From Akkermansiaceae bacterium (GTDB lineage Bacteria > Verrucomicrobiota > Verrucomicrobiia > Verrucomicrobiales > Akkermansiaceae): a stretch of 46,900 nt of DNA. The notes beneath the pieces are model-generated. The model did no database searches. It was not told the origin of the DNA and was given only the letters and a program-made list of their open reading frames with translations. Of the stretch, positions 1-9,826 are shown piece by piece; within the stretch, counting starts at the first letter, position 1; every line of letters starts with the position of its first letter. The DNA lies in assembly GCA_025457625.1 (NCBI GenBank), contig JALOUA010000006.1, forward strand, positions 1-46,900. The letters run 5' to 3'. The translations under genes were made by a program, and so were the position numbers.

Positions 1-645
1 GATGAGCGCGCCGGGCAGGGCGGAGATGATGTTGACGGTGATGATGATGGAGGTTCCGTTGCCGATGCCCTTTTCGGTGATCTGGTCGCCGATCCACATG
101 AGCAGCACGGTTCCGGCGACGATGGTGATGACGGTGAGGGTCATCCAAAGGGCGGAGGGATCCGGCACGAGGGTGCCGAAGCGCTCGATTCCGGACATGT
201 AGGGGATGTTGCCGGGCGCGGTGAGCGACCTTGCGACGAAGAAGCCCTGCACGATGGCGATGGCGATGGTGATGTAGCGCGTGTATTGGGTGATCTTCTG
301 GCGGCCGCCGTCCTCACGGGCGAGGCGCGAGAGTTTGGGCACCACCGCCGTCATGAGCTGCACCATGATGGATGCGGAAATGTAGGGCATGATGCCGAGC
401 GCGAAGATGCCAGCCTGCTGGAGTCCGCCGCCGGAGAACACGGTGAGCAACGCGGTGATGCCGCCGGTGGGGCTGGTGGGATCCTGCTTCTGCAAGTCGT
501 CCAGCCACGCCTTGATGACGGTGGCGTCCACGCCCGGCAGGGTGATGTGCACGCCGAGGCGGATGATGACGATGAGCGCCAGGGTGAAAAGAATGCGGTC
601 CCGGAGTTCGGGGATCTTCCAGGTGTTGGCGAATGCGGAGATCAT
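1..645 (-). CDS. secY: Preprotein translocase subunit SecY (3' part off window edge)
   Basis: Minus-strand translation from ATG at 645: MISAFANTWKIPELRDRILFTLALIVIIRLGVHITLPGVD...GGITALLTVFSGGGLQQAGIFALGIMPYISASIMVQL; typical SecY N-terminus, next to rplO. Confidence 0.95.
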   Translation of the reverse strand, partial: MISAFANTWKIPELRDRILFTLALIVIIRLGVHITLPGVDATVIKAWLDDLQKQDPTSPTGGITALLTVFSGGGLQQAGIFALGIMPYISASIMVQLMTAVVPKLSRLAREDGGRQKITQYTRYITIAIAIVQGFFVARSLTAPGNIPYMSGIERFGTLVPDPSALWMTLTVITIVAGTVLLMWIGDQITEKGIGNGTSIIITVNIISALPGALI

Positions 646-753
646 GACGGGTGGATGGGAAGAAAAGACGGGCGGTTTATATACACGACGAGGAAGCGCG
701 CAAGCGCTTCCCCGCCGGAAATCAGGTTGTGGTGGATCTCTGATGCAAGCGGG

Positions 754-1197
754 TTACGCCTTGATCGTGCCGCCGGCCTTCTCGATCTTGGCGCGGGCGG
801 CGGCGCTGACCTTGTCCAGCTCGATGGTGAAGGCTTTCTCCACCTCGCCATCGGCAAGGAGTTTGACCTTGTCGCAGCGGCCGTTGAGCAGTCCGGACTT
901 GCGGAGGGATTCCTCGTTGATCACGGCGCCCGCCTCGAAGCGGCCGTCGAGATCGCCGACGTTGACCGTGCCGACCACGTCGCGGAAGTCGAAGTTGTTG
1001 AATCCGCGTTTGGGCAGGCGGCGGTGAAGCGGCATCTGGCCGCCTTCGAAACCGACGCGGGTGCCGCTGCCGGAACGGGCTTTCTGGCCCTTGTTGCCTT
1101 TGCACGCGGTCTTGCCGTGACCGGAGCTTTCGCCGCAGCCGAGACGCTTGACCCGGCGCTTGGCTCCGGGGTTGGGGCTGTAGTTGTGAAGTTGCAT
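754..1197 (-). CDS. rplO: 50S ribosomal protein L15
   Basis: MQLHNYSPNPGAKRRVKRLGCGESSGHGKTACKGNKGQKARSG; start placed at MQLHN, not at the repeat-encoded MSDPSDPSD extension. Confidence 0.96.
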   Translation of the reverse strand: MQLHNYSPNPGAKRRVKRLGCGESSGHGKTACKGNKGQKARSGSGTRVGFEGGQMPLHRRLPKRGFNNFDFRDVVGTVNVGDLDGRFEAGAVINEESLRKSGLLNGRCDKVKLLADGEVEKAFTIELDKVSAAARAKIEKAGGTIKA

Positions 1198-1224
1198 GAT
1201 GATTCGCTGTGAGTTGATATCAGA

Positions 1225-1260
1225 GTCTGACGGGTCGGACGGGTCCGACATGTCCGACGT
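1225..1260. repeat. Four tandem 9-nt units (GTCYGACGG-like) in rpsE-rplO spacer
   Basis: gtctgacgg gtcggacgg gtccgacat gtccgacgt read directly. Confidence 0.85.
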
Positions 1261-1265
1261 TCAGG

Positions 1266-1952
1266 TTAAATCGCCTTTTCCTTTTTCTTCTTGCCGCGGG
1301 ATCCGAGGATCTGGTCGCGGGTGCGGAGTTGGGAGAGGGCCTTGAGGGTGGCTTTCACCACGTTGGCGTGGTTGGAGGAGCCCATCGACTTGGCGAGGAT
1401 GTCGCGGATGCCGACGGCCTCGCAGACGGCGCGGACGCCGCCACCGGCGATGATGCCGGTTCCCGGCGAGGCGGGCTTGAGCAGCACCTTGCCGCCGCCG
1501 TATTCGGCGTAGATTTCGTGGGGGATGGTGCCATCGACGATGCTCATCGGCTTGAGCACCTTGCGGGCGCCCTCGCTGGCCTTCTTGATGGCGTCGGCCA
1601 CTTCGTTGGCCTTGCCGAAGCCGAGGCCGACCTTGCCGATCTTGTCGCCGGAGACGACGAGAGCGGAGAAGGAGAAGCGGCGGCCGCCCTTGACGACCTT
1701 GGCGCAGCGGTTGATGAAGACGACCTTTTCGGAGAGCTCGTTGCCCTCGGAATCGGTGGGGGCGGCGCGCTCTTCGCGGCGCGGACCACGGCCGCGGCCA
1801 CCTCCGCCGCCGCCTTGATATCCGCCGCCACCCTGGCCGCGGTTGCCTTGATAGCCGCCTTGATGGCCGGAATTGGCGACCGGGCCGAGTGCCGGCGCGG
1901 GAGCTGCGGCTTCGACCGGGGCGGGCGTTTCGTTTTCTGGAATAGTTACCAT
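1266..1952 (-). CDS. rpsE: 30S ribosomal protein S5 with Gly/Arg-rich N-terminal extension
   Basis: Core [29 protein letters not shown]...[27 protein letters not shown]-terminal [29 protein letters not shown]. Confidence 0.96.
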   Translation of the reverse strand: MVTIPENETPAPVEAAAPAPALGPVANSGHQGGYQGNRGQGGGGYQGGGGGGRGRGPRREERAAPTDSEGNELSEKVVFINRCAKVVKGGRRFSFSALVVSGDKIGKVGLGFGKANEVADAIKKASEGARKVLKPMSIVDGTIPHEIYAEYGGGKVLLKPASPGTGIIAGGGVRAVCEAVGIRDILAKSMGSSNHANVVKATLKALSQLRTRDQILGSRGKKKKEKAI

Positions 1953-1973
1953 GATGTGTGTCGGGGCAGGGCG

Positions 1974-2330
1974 TTAGAATTGGAGTCCGCCTTCACGCAC
2001 GGCATCGGCGAGGGCCTTGATTTTTCCATGATAGAGGTGGCCGCCGCGGTCGAAGACCACGGCGTTGATGTTGGAAACCTTGGCGCGCTCGGCGAGGAGT
2101 TGGCCGACCTTGCGGGCGCAATCGACGTTGGACGAGGCTTTTTCGAAGCTTTTGTCCATGGTGGAGGCGGAAACGAGGGTCTTGCCGGCCGAGTCGTCGA
2201 TGACCTGGGCGTAGATGTGCTGATTGGAGTAGTGGACGGCGAGGCGCGGGCGCTCCGGGGTTCCGCACACCTTGCGGCGGATGCGTTTGTGGATGCGCTG
2301 GCGGATCGTCTTGCGGTTGATGGTGCTCAT
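1974..2330 (-). CDS. rplR: 50S ribosomal protein L18
   Basis: [31 protein letters not shown]; operon position. Confidence 0.96.
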   Translation of the reverse strand: MSTINRKTIRQRIHKRIRRKVCGTPERPRLAVHYSNQHIYAQVIDDSAGKTLVSASTMDKSFEKASSNVDCARKVGQLLAERAKVSNINAVVFDRGGHLYHGKIKALADAVREGGLQF

Positions 2331-2350
2331 GATGCCGTGAATGGTTGGAA

Positions 2351-2890
2351 TTATTTGCCGACGCTCTTGCCTTCCTTGCGGCGCACGTGCTCGTCGGAGT
2401 AGCGGACGCCCTTGCCCTTGTAGGGCTCCGGCGGGTAATAGCCGCGGACTTCGGCGGCGAACTGGCCGACAAGCTGTTTGTCGATGCCCTCGACCTTGAT
2501 CTTGGTGTTTTCGTTCACCGTGACGGTGAGGCCGGCGGGGATCGGGTGGAGCAGCGGATGGGAGCGGCCGAGCGAGAGATCGAGGTCCTTGCCCTTGACG
2601 GCGGCGCGCAGGCCGACGCCGTGGATTTCCAGGCTCTTCTCGAAGCCCTTGGAGACGCCGATGATCATGTTGTGGATGAGGCTGCGGGCGGTGCCGTGAA
2701 GGGCACGGACCTGGCGGGCCTCGGTGGCGCGACAGACGACGACGTTGCCGTCCTCGTTCTTGAGCGAGATGCCTTCGGGAAGGTTGAAGTCGAGTTTGCC
2801 CTTGGGGCCTTCGACGACGACGGTGCGGCCGTCGAGTGAAACGGCGACTTTTTCCGGAAGAGAGATGGGTTTGAGTCCGACTCGTGACAT
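2351..2890 (-). CDS. rplF: 50S ribosomal protein L6
   Basis: [33 protein letters not shown]...[26 protein letters not shown]. Confidence 0.97.
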   Translation of the reverse strand: MSRVGLKPISLPEKVAVSLDGRTVVVEGPKGKLDFNLPEGISLKNEDGNVVVCRATEARQVRALHGTARSLIHNMIIGVSKGFEKSLEIHGVGLRAAVKGKDLDLSLGRSHPLLHPIPAGLTVTVNENTKIKVEGIDKQLVGQFAAEVRGYYPPEPYKGKGVRYSDEHVRRKEGKSVGK

Positions 2891-2920
2891 GGTGATGTGT
2901 TCCTTTCGCGAGTTAAGGGT

Positions 2921-3316
2921 TTACCAGACGTTGGCGAGGAGTTCGCCGCCGAGCTTGTGTCGTTTGGCATTGCCGCCGGACATCACGCCTTTCGAGGTGG
3001 AAAGGATCGAGATGCCGAGGCCGGACATGACGCGCGGGATTTCCGTGGAGCCGACGTAGTGGCGGCGGCCGGGGGTGGAAACGCGCTTGAGGTCGGTGAG
3101 GACCGGACGGCCGTCCACGAACTTCGGCTTGACCTTGAGTTCGGTGCGCTTGCCGGTGACGACTTCGTAATTCCAGATGTATCCCTCCTCCTTGAGGATG
3201 TTGGCGATATCCGCCTTGATCTTGGAGTAAGGGGCGGAGAATTCCTCATTGCCGGCGCGGGCGGCGTTTTTGAAACGCGTGAGGAAATCGGCGATTGGAT
3301 CGGTGAGAACTGCCAT
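2921..3316 (-). CDS. rpsH: 30S ribosomal protein S8
   Basis: DPIADFLTRFKNAARAG...GLGISILSTSKGVMSGGNAKRHKLGGELLANVW. Confidence 0.97.
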   Translation of the reverse strand: MAVLTDPIADFLTRFKNAARAGNEEFSAPYSKIKADIANILKEEGYIWNYEVVTGKRTELKVKPKFVDGRPVLTDLKRVSTPGRRHYVGSTEIPRVMSGLGISILSTSKGVMSGGNAKRHKLGGELLANVW

Positions 3317-3349
3317 GGTGATGGTTCCTTTGAAAATGGTTGGGGTGGC

Positions 3350-3934
3350 TCAGACCGCGGCGGCCTCTTCGGTTTCGTTGGCTTTTTTCATGTCGCGGAA
3401 CGGCATGCCGAGCTCGCTGAGCAGGGCGCGTCCCTCGGCATCGGTCGGGGCGGAGGTGACGAAGATCAGGTCGAAGCCGATCTGGCGCTTGATCTGGTCG
3501 ATTTCGATTTCCGGGAAGATCGATTGTTCCTGGACACCGCAGGCGTAGTTGCCGCGGCCGTCGAAGGACTTCGAGGAGATTCCGCGGAAGTCGCGGATGT
3601 TGGGCGCGGTGATGTGGATGAAGCGCTGGAGGAATTCCCACATGCGCGCGCCGCGCAGCGTGACGCGGGCGCCGAGGACCTCGCCCTCGCGCAGTTTGAA
3701 GTTGGCGACGGACTTCTTCGAGTAGGTCACGGAAGGTTTCTGGCCGGTGATCTTGGTGATCTCGGCGACGGCGTCATCGACGGCGACCTTGCGGTCCGGG
3801 GCCTTGCCCATGCAGGAGGTGACGACGATTTTCTCGAGGCGTGGAACCTGATGGAGATTGGTGTAGCCGAGCTTCTTCTGGAGAGCCGGCACGACCTTGT
3901 CCTTGTAGTGTTGCTGGAGTGTGGGTGTGCTCAT
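3350..3934 (-). CDS. rplE: 50S ribosomal protein L5
   Basis: LQQHYKDKVVPALQKKLGYTNLHQVPRLEKIVVTSCMG...DFRGISSKSFDGRGNYACGVQEQSIFPEI. Confidence 0.97.
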   Translation of the reverse strand: MSTPTLQQHYKDKVVPALQKKLGYTNLHQVPRLEKIVVTSCMGKAPDRKVAVDDAVAEITKITGQKPSVTYSKKSVANFKLREGEVLGARVTLRGARMWEFLQRFIHITAPNIRDFRGISSKSFDGRGNYACGVQEQSIFPEIEIDQIKRQIGFDLIFVTSAPTDAEGRALLSELGMPFRDMKKANETEEAAAV

Positions 3935-4001
3935 TGTTTTCTTTGCGGGTCAGCGCGTTGGTGTTGGGCGCTTAAGCGCGGGCGGGTTCCGCATGGCGGA
4001 A

Positions 4002-4235
4002 TCAGCCCACTTTCCTGACGTTGGAGATGTGGATGGGGCCGTCGATGGTGGTGATGCCGCCGGAGGGGTTGGCCTCGGTCGGCTTGGAGGCCTTCTTGAC
4101 CGGGCGCACGCCCTCGACGACGACGCGGCCTTTTTCGGCGTTCACGAGCAGCACGGTGCCGCGCTTGCCTTTGTGGTTGCCGGTGATGACTTCGATTTCG
4201 TCACCTTTTTTGACGTGGGTCTTGATGCGGCTCAT
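4002..4235 (-). CDS. rplX: 50S ribosomal protein L24
   Basis: [38 protein letters not shown]. Confidence 0.95.
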   Translation of the reverse strand: MSRIKTHVKKGDEIEVITGNHKGKRGTVLLVNAEKGRVVVEGVRPVKKASKPTEANPSGGITTIDGPIHISNVRKVG

Positions 4236-4269
4236 GGGAGTGGAATGGTGGGGTGAGGCGGATTGTGAT

Positions 4270-4635
4270 TCAGAGCACCTCGGGGGCGAGGGAGACGATT
4301 TTCATAAAGGCTTTCTCGCGCAACTCGCGGGCGACGGGGCCGAAGATGCGGGTGCCGCGCGGGTTGTTGTCCTTGTCGATGATGACAATGGCGTTGGAAT
4401 CGAAACGCAGGACCGAGCCGTCGGCACGGCGGATGGGATAGGAGGTGCGGACGACCACGGCCTTGACCACACTGCCCTTCTTGACGGAGGCGGTGGGGAT
4501 CGAGTCGCGGACGTGGGCGGTGATGACGTCGCCGATGCAGGCGGTGCGGCTGCGTTTGCCGATCACGCCGATCATTTTGGCGCTGCGCGCGCCGGTGTTG
4601 TCGGCGACGGCGAGCATGGTTTCCATCTGGATCAT
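4270..4635 (-). CDS. rplN: 50S ribosomal protein L14
   Basis: [26 protein letters not shown]...[28 protein letters not shown]. Confidence 0.97.
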   Translation of the reverse strand: MIQMETMLAVADNTGARSAKMIGVIGKRSRTACIGDVITAHVRDSIPTASVKKGSVVKAVVVRTSYPIRRADGSVLRFDSNAIVIIDKDNNPRGTRIFGPVARELREKAFMKIVSLAPEVL

Positions 4636-4643
4636 GGCAGGAA

Positions 4644-4677
4644 GAAATTTGAGATTTGAGATTTGAGATTTGAGATT
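4644..4677. repeat. Heptanucleotide tandem repeat (GAGATTT)n between rpsQ and rplN
   Basis: gaaattt gagattt gagattt gagattt gagatt. Confidence 0.9.
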
Positions 4678-4690
4678 CGGCGGAGCCGGC

Positions 4691-4960
4691 TCAGTGGGTG
4701 ATCACCTCGGTGAGGGTCCAGCGCTTGAGTTTGGAAAGCGGGCGGGTTTCGGTGATGCGGACGCGGTCGCCGATCTTTGCCTCGCTGTTCTCGTCGTGGA
4801 CGTAGTATTTCTTGGATCGCTTGACGATCTTGTTGAAGCGCGGGTGCGGCACGCGGGCGACGTGTTCGACGACGAGCGTCTTGTTCATCTTGTCCGAGAT
4901 GACGACGCCGACGCGGGTCTTGCGGACGGCGGTTTTGGTTTCCTGTGAGGATTCGCTCAT
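4691..4960 (-). CDS. rpsQ: 30S ribosomal protein S17
   Basis: [43 protein letters not shown]. Confidence 0.95.
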   Translation of the reverse strand: MSESSQETKTAVRKTRVGVVISDKMNKTLVVEHVARVPHPRFNKIVKRSKKYYVHDENSEAKIGDRVRITETRPLSKLKRWTLTEVITH

Positions 4961-4992
4961 GATGGGGATCGGTGTGGCGTGAATGGCGTGGA

Positions 4993-5190
4993 TCAGGCGA
5001 GGGTTTTCTTCGCGTTGAGAGCGGTGAGGACGCGGGCGGTGTCGCGGCGCACCAGGCGGATGCGGGCGGAGTTCTCAAGCTGGCCGGTGGCCTTCTGGAG
5101 GCGGAGGTTGAGGGCTTCCTGCTTGAGGTCGCGCAGACGGACGCTGAGTTCGTCCGGCGTGAGTTCGTTGATGTCTTTGGCTTTGGCCAT
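4993..5190 (-). CDS. rpmC: 50S ribosomal protein L29
   Basis: [37 protein letters not shown]; operon position. Confidence 0.95.
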   Translation of the reverse strand: MAKAKDINELTPDELSVRLRDLKQEALNLRLQKATGQLENSARIRLVRRDTARVLTALNAKKTLA

Positions 5191-5214
5191 GGCGGTGAAG
5201 GATGGGAGCTTGGA

Positions 5215-5634
5215 TCAGGTGTGCGGATTGCGGGCGACGAGGCGGGTGCGGATGCCCAGCTTGTAGGAGGCGAGGCGCATCGCTTCCTTGGCGGCGGATT
5301 CGGTGACGCCGCCGACTTCGAAAAGGATGTTGCCGGGGCGGATCACGGCGACCCAGCCCTCGACGGCGCCTTTGCCCTTGCCCATCCGGGTTTCCGGCGG
5401 GCGTGAGGTGATGGACTTGTGCGGGAAGATGCGGATCCAGACTTTGCCTTTGCGTTTGAGCGAGCGGTTGATCGCGATACGGCAGGCTTCGATCTGGCGG
5501 TTGGTCATCCAGCCGCGGTCGAGGGTTTGCAGACCGAAGTCACCGAAGGCGACGGTGGTTCCGCGCTGGGCGTTGCCGGAGCGGCTTCCGCGGTGGCTTT
5601 TGCGGAACTTGGTTCGTTTGGGCATCAAAGGCAT
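5215..5634 (-). CDS. rplP: 50S ribosomal protein L16
   Basis: [33 protein letters not shown]...[31 protein letters not shown] upstream. Confidence 0.96.
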   Translation of the reverse strand: MPLMPKRTKFRKSHRGSRSGNAQRGTTVAFGDFGLQTLDRGWMTNRQIEACRIAINRSLKRKGKVWIRIFPHKSITSRPPETRMGKGKGAVEGWVAVIRPGNILFEVGGVTESAAKEAMRLASYKLGIRTRLVARNPHT

Positions 5635-5687
5635 GGCTCAGTCCTCCTTGGAAAATGTTAGGTGTGAATGTGGGGAAATCATGTGAA

Positions 5688-6425
5688 TCAATTGCGCGGA
5701 TTCGGACGACGGTCGCCGCCGCGATCACCGCCACGGCCGCCACGGCCGCCGCGATCGCCGCGGTCGCCCTGGGGTCTGCCGCCACCGTTGCCGGTGCCGT
5801 CATCCTCTTTCTTGTTGACCCAGCACTTGACGCCGATGATGCCGTAAACGGTGCGGGCTTCGGCGAAACCGTAGTCAAGCGGGACGCGGAGGGTTTGCAG
5901 CGGCACCTTGCCCTCGCGGTAGCCTTCGGCGCGGGCGATGTCGGCGCCACCGAGGCGGCCGGCACAACGGAGGCGGATGCCTTCGGCACCGAATTCCATG
6001 GCGGTTTGCAGCGCGCGTTTCATGGCGCGGCGGAAACTGATCCGGCGCTCAAGCTGCACGGCGATCTGCTCGGCGACGAGTTGCGCGTCGAGTTCCGGCT
6101 TGCGGATCTCGATGATGTCGATCTTGACCTGCGCACCCTTGCAAAGGTCGCCGATCTCCTTGGTCATGACTTCGATTTCCTTGCCCTGGCGGCCGATGAT
6201 GAGGCCCGGACGCGAGGTGTGAAGGGTGACGCGGACGCTGTTCCATGCGCGTTCGATGACGACGCGGGCAAGGCCGGCGTTCTGGAGCTTGTTCTTGAGG
6301 TATCCGCGGATCGCGAGGTCCTCATGAAGCTTGTCGGTGTAGTCTTTGCCTGCGGCATACCACTTGGAGCGCCAGTCCTTGTTGACGGCGAGGCGGAATG
6401 CGATCGGATTTACTTTCTGGCCCAT
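5688..6425 (-). CDS. rpsC: 30S ribosomal protein S3 with RGG/RGD-rich C-terminal extension
   Basis: MGQKVNPIAFRLAVNKDWRSKWYA...core S3; tail GNGGGRPQGDRGDRGGRGGRGGDRGGDRRPNPRN. Confidence 0.97.
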   Translation of the reverse strand: MGQKVNPIAFRLAVNKDWRSKWYAAGKDYTDKLHEDLAIRGYLKNKLQNAGLARVVIERAWNSVRVTLHTSRPGLIIGRQGKEIEVMTKEIGDLCKGAQVKIDIIEIRKPELDAQLVAEQIAVQLERRISFRRAMKRALQTAMEFGAEGIRLRCAGRLGGADIARAEGYREGKVPLQTLRVPLDYGFAEARTVYGIIGVKCWVNKKEDDGTGNGGGRPQGDRGDRGGRGGRGGDRGGDRRPNPRN

Positions 6426-6455
6426 GTTCGGTGCGGGGTGTTAGGAGAGATGGAT

Positions 6456-6884
6456 TCAGGCTTGTGTCTCCGCGGCGGCCGGGGTGGCGGCGGGAGTTTC
6501 TTCGGATTTCGGAGCGGCGGCCTTGCGGGCGGCCTTCTTTTTCTTCTCAGGAGCGGAGCCCGTGAGCGTGATGGAGATGTGGCTGGAGCGGCGGATGATC
6601 GGGCCGGCGGATCCCTTGGCGCGGGGTTTGAAACGGCGCAGCATGGGTGCGGCGCCGATCACGGCTTCCTTGATGACGAGCGTGCCGGCATCGAGCGAGA
6701 AATTGTTCTCGGCATCGGCAATCGCGGTCTTGAGCGTCTTGCCGATGAGTTGGGCGGCTTTCTTGGGTGTGAAGGTGAGGATATCGAGGGCGCTGGAGAC
6801 CGGCAGGCCTTGAATTTCCCGGGCGACGTCACGCGCCTTCTTGGGCGAGAGACGGACGTATTTGCTGGTGCTTTTGACTTCCAT
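6456..6884 (-). CDS. rplV: 50S ribosomal protein L22 with Ala/Lys-rich C-terminal tail
   Basis: YVRLSPKKARDVAREIQGLPVSSALDIL...RFKPRAKGSAGPIIRRSSHISITL; tail APEKKKKAARKAAAPKSEETPAATPAAAETQA. Confidence 0.95.
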   Translation of the reverse strand: MEVKSTSKYVRLSPKKARDVAREIQGLPVSSALDILTFTPKKAAQLIGKTLKTAIADAENNFSLDAGTLVIKEAVIGAAPMLRRFKPRAKGSAGPIIRRSSHISITLTGSAPEKKKKAARKAAAPKSEETPAATPAAAETQA

Positions 6885-6904
6885 GGTGCGGCGGGCGTGA
6901 GGAG

Positions 6905-7630
6905 TTACTGCTCTGGGGCTTGAGTTTCGAGGATGGCGAGATCGCCGGGACGAGGGGTTTCCGCCGGATTGTCGAGGGATTCGACAAACAGGCCGCTGAC
7001 GCCCTTGCGGACGTCGGCGAGAATGGCTTTGCCATACGGTTGTTGGCCGCGGGCGAGGCGAAAGGTCATGCCGATGCGGGCACCCTGGCTTTCACCGATG
7101 TTGAGAACGAGCATGCCGCTCTCCTGATCCAGGCTGACGATGCGGGCTTGCTGGAGGGAGCCGGTCCGGACGTCGGGACGCGGCTTTTGGCGCAGGCCGA
7201 GAACCACGTCAAGCTCTCTGAGTGAGGTTTCGACGCGGAGTCGGGCATCCGGATCGGAAACCACGGCCTGGCGGAGGTAATCGTTGACGGATGCGGCAAG
7301 GCGGGTGACGGCGCTTTCGAGCTCGGCATTCCGCTCGTTGGCGATCTGGAGGTCGGCCGCGGCCTGGATGAGGCGGTCATCACCGCCATCGAGCAGGTTT
7401 TTGCCTAGGGCTTCGAGACGCTCGCGGACTTGGGCGAGTTGTTCGGCCGCCTGTTTTTCGCCGCGGTTGGCTTCGGCGAGGCTGCGTTGCAGGACCTGGT
7501 TCTGTTCCTGGAGATCGAGCAGCGCCTGCTGGAGTTGCTCCGCATCCGGCGTCTGGGCCGCGCACATTCCGGCGGCGGCCAGCAGCCCGAGGGCGGCGGC
7601 GACAGCGTGGGAATGGAAGGTGCGGCGCAT
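6905..7630 (-). CDS. Secreted/periplasmic coiled-coil protein of unknown function inside the S10 operon
   Basis: Signal peptide MRRTFHSHAVAAALGLLAAAGMCAAQT followed by long Q/E/L/A coiled coil and C-terminal domain (ARIVSLDQESGMLVLNIGESQGARIGMTF); same strand between rpsS and rplV. Confidence 0.85.
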   Translation of the reverse strand: MRRTFHSHAVAAALGLLAAAGMCAAQTPDAEQLQQALLDLQEQNQVLQRSLAEANRGEKQAAEQLAQVRERLEALGKNLLDGGDDRLIQAAADLQIANERNAELESAVTRLAASVNDYLRQAVVSDPDARLRVETSLRELDVVLGLRQKPRPDVRTGSLQQARIVSLDQESGMLVLNIGESQGARIGMTFRLARGQQPYGKAILADVRKGVSGLFVESLDNPAETPRPGDLAILETQAPEQ

Positions 7631-7659
7631 GGTTTGGCGGATGAGGAACGCGAGGTGGC

Positions 7660-7932
7660 TTACTTCTTGCCGATGCCGCCGTGCTGGCGGAAAATCCGGG
7701 TCGGGGCGAACTCGCCCAGTTTGTGGCCGACCATGTTTTCGGTGACGTAAACGGGGACGAAGGTCTTGCCGTTGTGGACGGCGAAGTTGTGGCTGACGAA
7801 GTCCGGGGTGATCATCGACTTGCGGCTCCAGGTTTTGATGGGCTTGCGGTCGGATCCGGCTTCGGCCATGGCATCGATCTTGGCGAGCAGCTTCTGGTCG
7901 ACGAACGGGCCTTTCTTGAGTGAGCGTGGCAT
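7660..7932 (-). CDS. rpsS: 30S ribosomal protein S19
   Basis: [19 protein letters not shown]...[47 protein letters not shown]. Confidence 0.97.
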   Translation of the reverse strand: MPRSLKKGPFVDQKLLAKIDAMAEAGSDRKPIKTWSRKSMITPDFVSHNFAVHNGKTFVPVYVTENMVGHKLGEFAPTRIFRQHGGIGKK

Positions 7933-7934
7933 GG

Positions 7935-7969
7935 GGAATTTGAGATTTCAGATTTGAGATTTCAGATTT
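7935..7969. repeat. Heptanucleotide tandem repeat, alternating GAGATTT/CAGATTT, between rplB and rpsS
   Basis: ggaattt gagattt cagattt gagattt cagattt. Confidence 0.9.
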
Positions 7970-7984
7970 CGGATTGAGAAGGGG

Positions 7985-8824
7985 TTACTTCTTCTTGTGG
8001 CGGGACTCGACGATGAAGACACCGGTGGTCTTCTTGTGATGGCGGGTCTTCTGTCCCTTGGCGTGGCCCCAGGGGCTGAGAAGGTGCTGGCGGCCGCCAC
8101 CGGACTTTGATTTGCCCTCACCACCGCCGTTGGGGTGGTCCACCGGGTTCATGCACATGCCGCGCACGGTCGGGCGGACGCCCATCCAGCGGGTGCGGCC
8201 GGCCTTGCCGGACGTTTCGTTCATGTGGTCGCGGTTGCCGACCTGGCCGATGGTGCAGAAGCAGCGGTCGTTGAAGCGGCGGATTTCACCGGACGGCATC
8301 TTGACGAGCGCCCAGCCGCCGTCGCGGTTGGAGAGCACGGCGAGCTGGCCGGCGGCGCGGGCGACCTTGCCGCCGTTGCCGGGGATCAACTCGATGTTGT
8401 GGATGGAGGTGCCGAGCGGCACGGCGCTGAGCGGCATGGCGTTGCCGGTTTTGGGCGCGACGTTGTGGCCGGAAACGACGCTTTGTCCGACTTCGAGGCC
8501 GAGCGGCGCGAGGATGTAGGACTTCTGGCCGTCCTCATACTGGATGAGCGCGATGCGGCAGGTGCGGTTGGGATCGTATTCGATGCCGATGACCTTGGCT
8601 GGCATGTCGAGCTTGCCGCGCTTGAAGTCGATGAGGCGGTAATGGCGCTTGTGACCACCGCCGATGTGACGGCAGGTGATGCGGCCGGTGTTGTTGCGGC
8701 CGCCGCTGCGCTTGAGCGGCGTGAGAAGACTCTTCTCCGGCTTGCTCTTGGTCACCTCCTCGAAGGACGGGAGGTTCTTGTAGCGCGCGGACGGGGTGAT
8801 TGGCTTGAAGTTTTTCAATGGCAT
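7985..8824 (-). CDS. rplB: 50S ribosomal protein L2
   Basis: [28 protein letters not shown]...[32 protein letters not shown]. Confidence 0.98.
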   Translation of the reverse strand: MPLKNFKPITPSARYKNLPSFEEVTKSKPEKSLLTPLKRSGGRNNTGRITCRHIGGGHKRHYRLIDFKRGKLDMPAKVIGIEYDPNRTCRIALIQYEDGQKSYILAPLGLEVGQSVVSGHNVAPKTGNAMPLSAVPLGTSIHNIELIPGNGGKVARAAGQLAVLSNRDGGWALVKMPSGEIRRFNDRCFCTIGQVGNRDHMNETSGKAGRTRWMGVRPTVRGMCMNPVDHPNGGGEGKSKSGGGRQHLLSPWGHAKGQKTRHHKKTTGVFIVESRHKKK

Positions 8825-8872
8825 GACTCGCGGAACGGTGAAGTGTTACGTTTGGAGCGGCGGGCTAGGCGC

Positions 8873-9157
8873 TCAGATGAGGTCGAGTGATTCGCCTTCT
8901 TTCAGACGGACGATGGCTTTCTTCCAGTGATTGGTGCGGCCGGAATCGGAGCGGCGCTTGCGGCGCTGCTTGCCGTCGTAGTTGGCGGTGCGGACCCCGA
9001 TGACGGTTTTGTCGAACAACTGCTCGACGGCCTGCTTGATCTCGAGCTTGTTGGCCTTGCGATCGACTTCCAGGGTGACCTCGTTGTTGGTCTCCTGGAG
9101 CATGGTGGCCTTCTCGCTGAGGCGGACGTTTTTGATGACCTGGTAAATGTCTTTCAT
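8873..9157 (-). CDS. rplW: 50S ribosomal protein L23
   Basis: VIKNVRLSEKATMLQETNNEVTLEVDRKANKLEIKQAVEQLFDKTVIGVRT. Confidence 0.95.
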   Translation of the reverse strand: MKDIYQVIKNVRLSEKATMLQETNNEVTLEVDRKANKLEIKQAVEQLFDKTVIGVRTANYDGKQRRKRRSDSGRTNHWKKAIVRLKEGESLDLI

Positions 9158-9180
9158 GATCTCGGTGTGTGGTCCGGGGT

Positions 9181-9789
9181 TCAGGCGCTGCGCTGCGCGA
9201 GGGTTTGGAGGGCGTCACCCACGAGGATGACGCTGTTGGCAAGGAGGAGTTGCTCGACGTTGACATCGCTGCCGGTGACGAGTTGCACCCAGGCGACGTT
9301 GCGGGCGGCGAGGTAGGTGGATTCGTCGAACGAGTTGGAAACGACGAGGATCTTGCCGGGCGTGGTGATGGCGTTGATGGCGGCGATGAACGATTTGGTC
9401 TTGCCGTCGGCGACCGCGAACGAATCCACCACCTTGAGTTTGCCGCCGCGGACGAGGTCGCCGAGGGTGCGGCGCAGGGCGAGCTTGCGCACGGACTTGG
9501 TGACCTTTTTCGAGTAGTCGCGCGGGCGCGGGCCGAAGACGACGCCGCCGCCCACGAAGATGGGGGCGCGCTTGTCGCCGTGGCGGGCGTTGCCGGTGCC
9601 CTTCTGCTTGTAGATCTTCTTGTTGTTGCCGGAAACCTCGCCGCGGGTCTTGGTGTTGGCGGTTCCGGAACGGCGGTTGGCGCGGTAGGCGGTCACGAGA
9701 TCGTGAACGGCCTGACGTCCCTTTTCCGGACCGACCAGCACGAGGTTGGCGGCTTGGGCGTCTTCGACGGTGAGTGACTTGGCGGACAT
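9181..9789 (-). CDS. rplD: 50S ribosomal protein L4
   Basis: [59 protein letters not shown]. Confidence 0.96.
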   Translation of the reverse strand: MSAKSLTVEDAQAANLVLVGPEKGRQAVHDLVTAYRANRRSGTANTKTRGEVSGNNKKIYKQKGTGNARHGDKRAPIFVGGGVVFGPRPRDYSKKVTKSVRKLALRRTLGDLVRGGKLKVVDSFAVADGKTKSFIAAINAITTPGKILVVSNSFDESTYLAARNVAWVQLVTGSDVNVEQLLLANSVILVGDALQTLAQRSA

Positions 9790-9826
9790 GGCTGTTGGTC
9801 TATCAGGTTAATCGGATGCCTGTGGA

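Noticed and set aside
1198-1251. N-terminal MSDPSDPSDSD extension of rplO
   Set aside because: Encoded by the 9-nt intergenic repeat; L15 normally starts at MQLHN.
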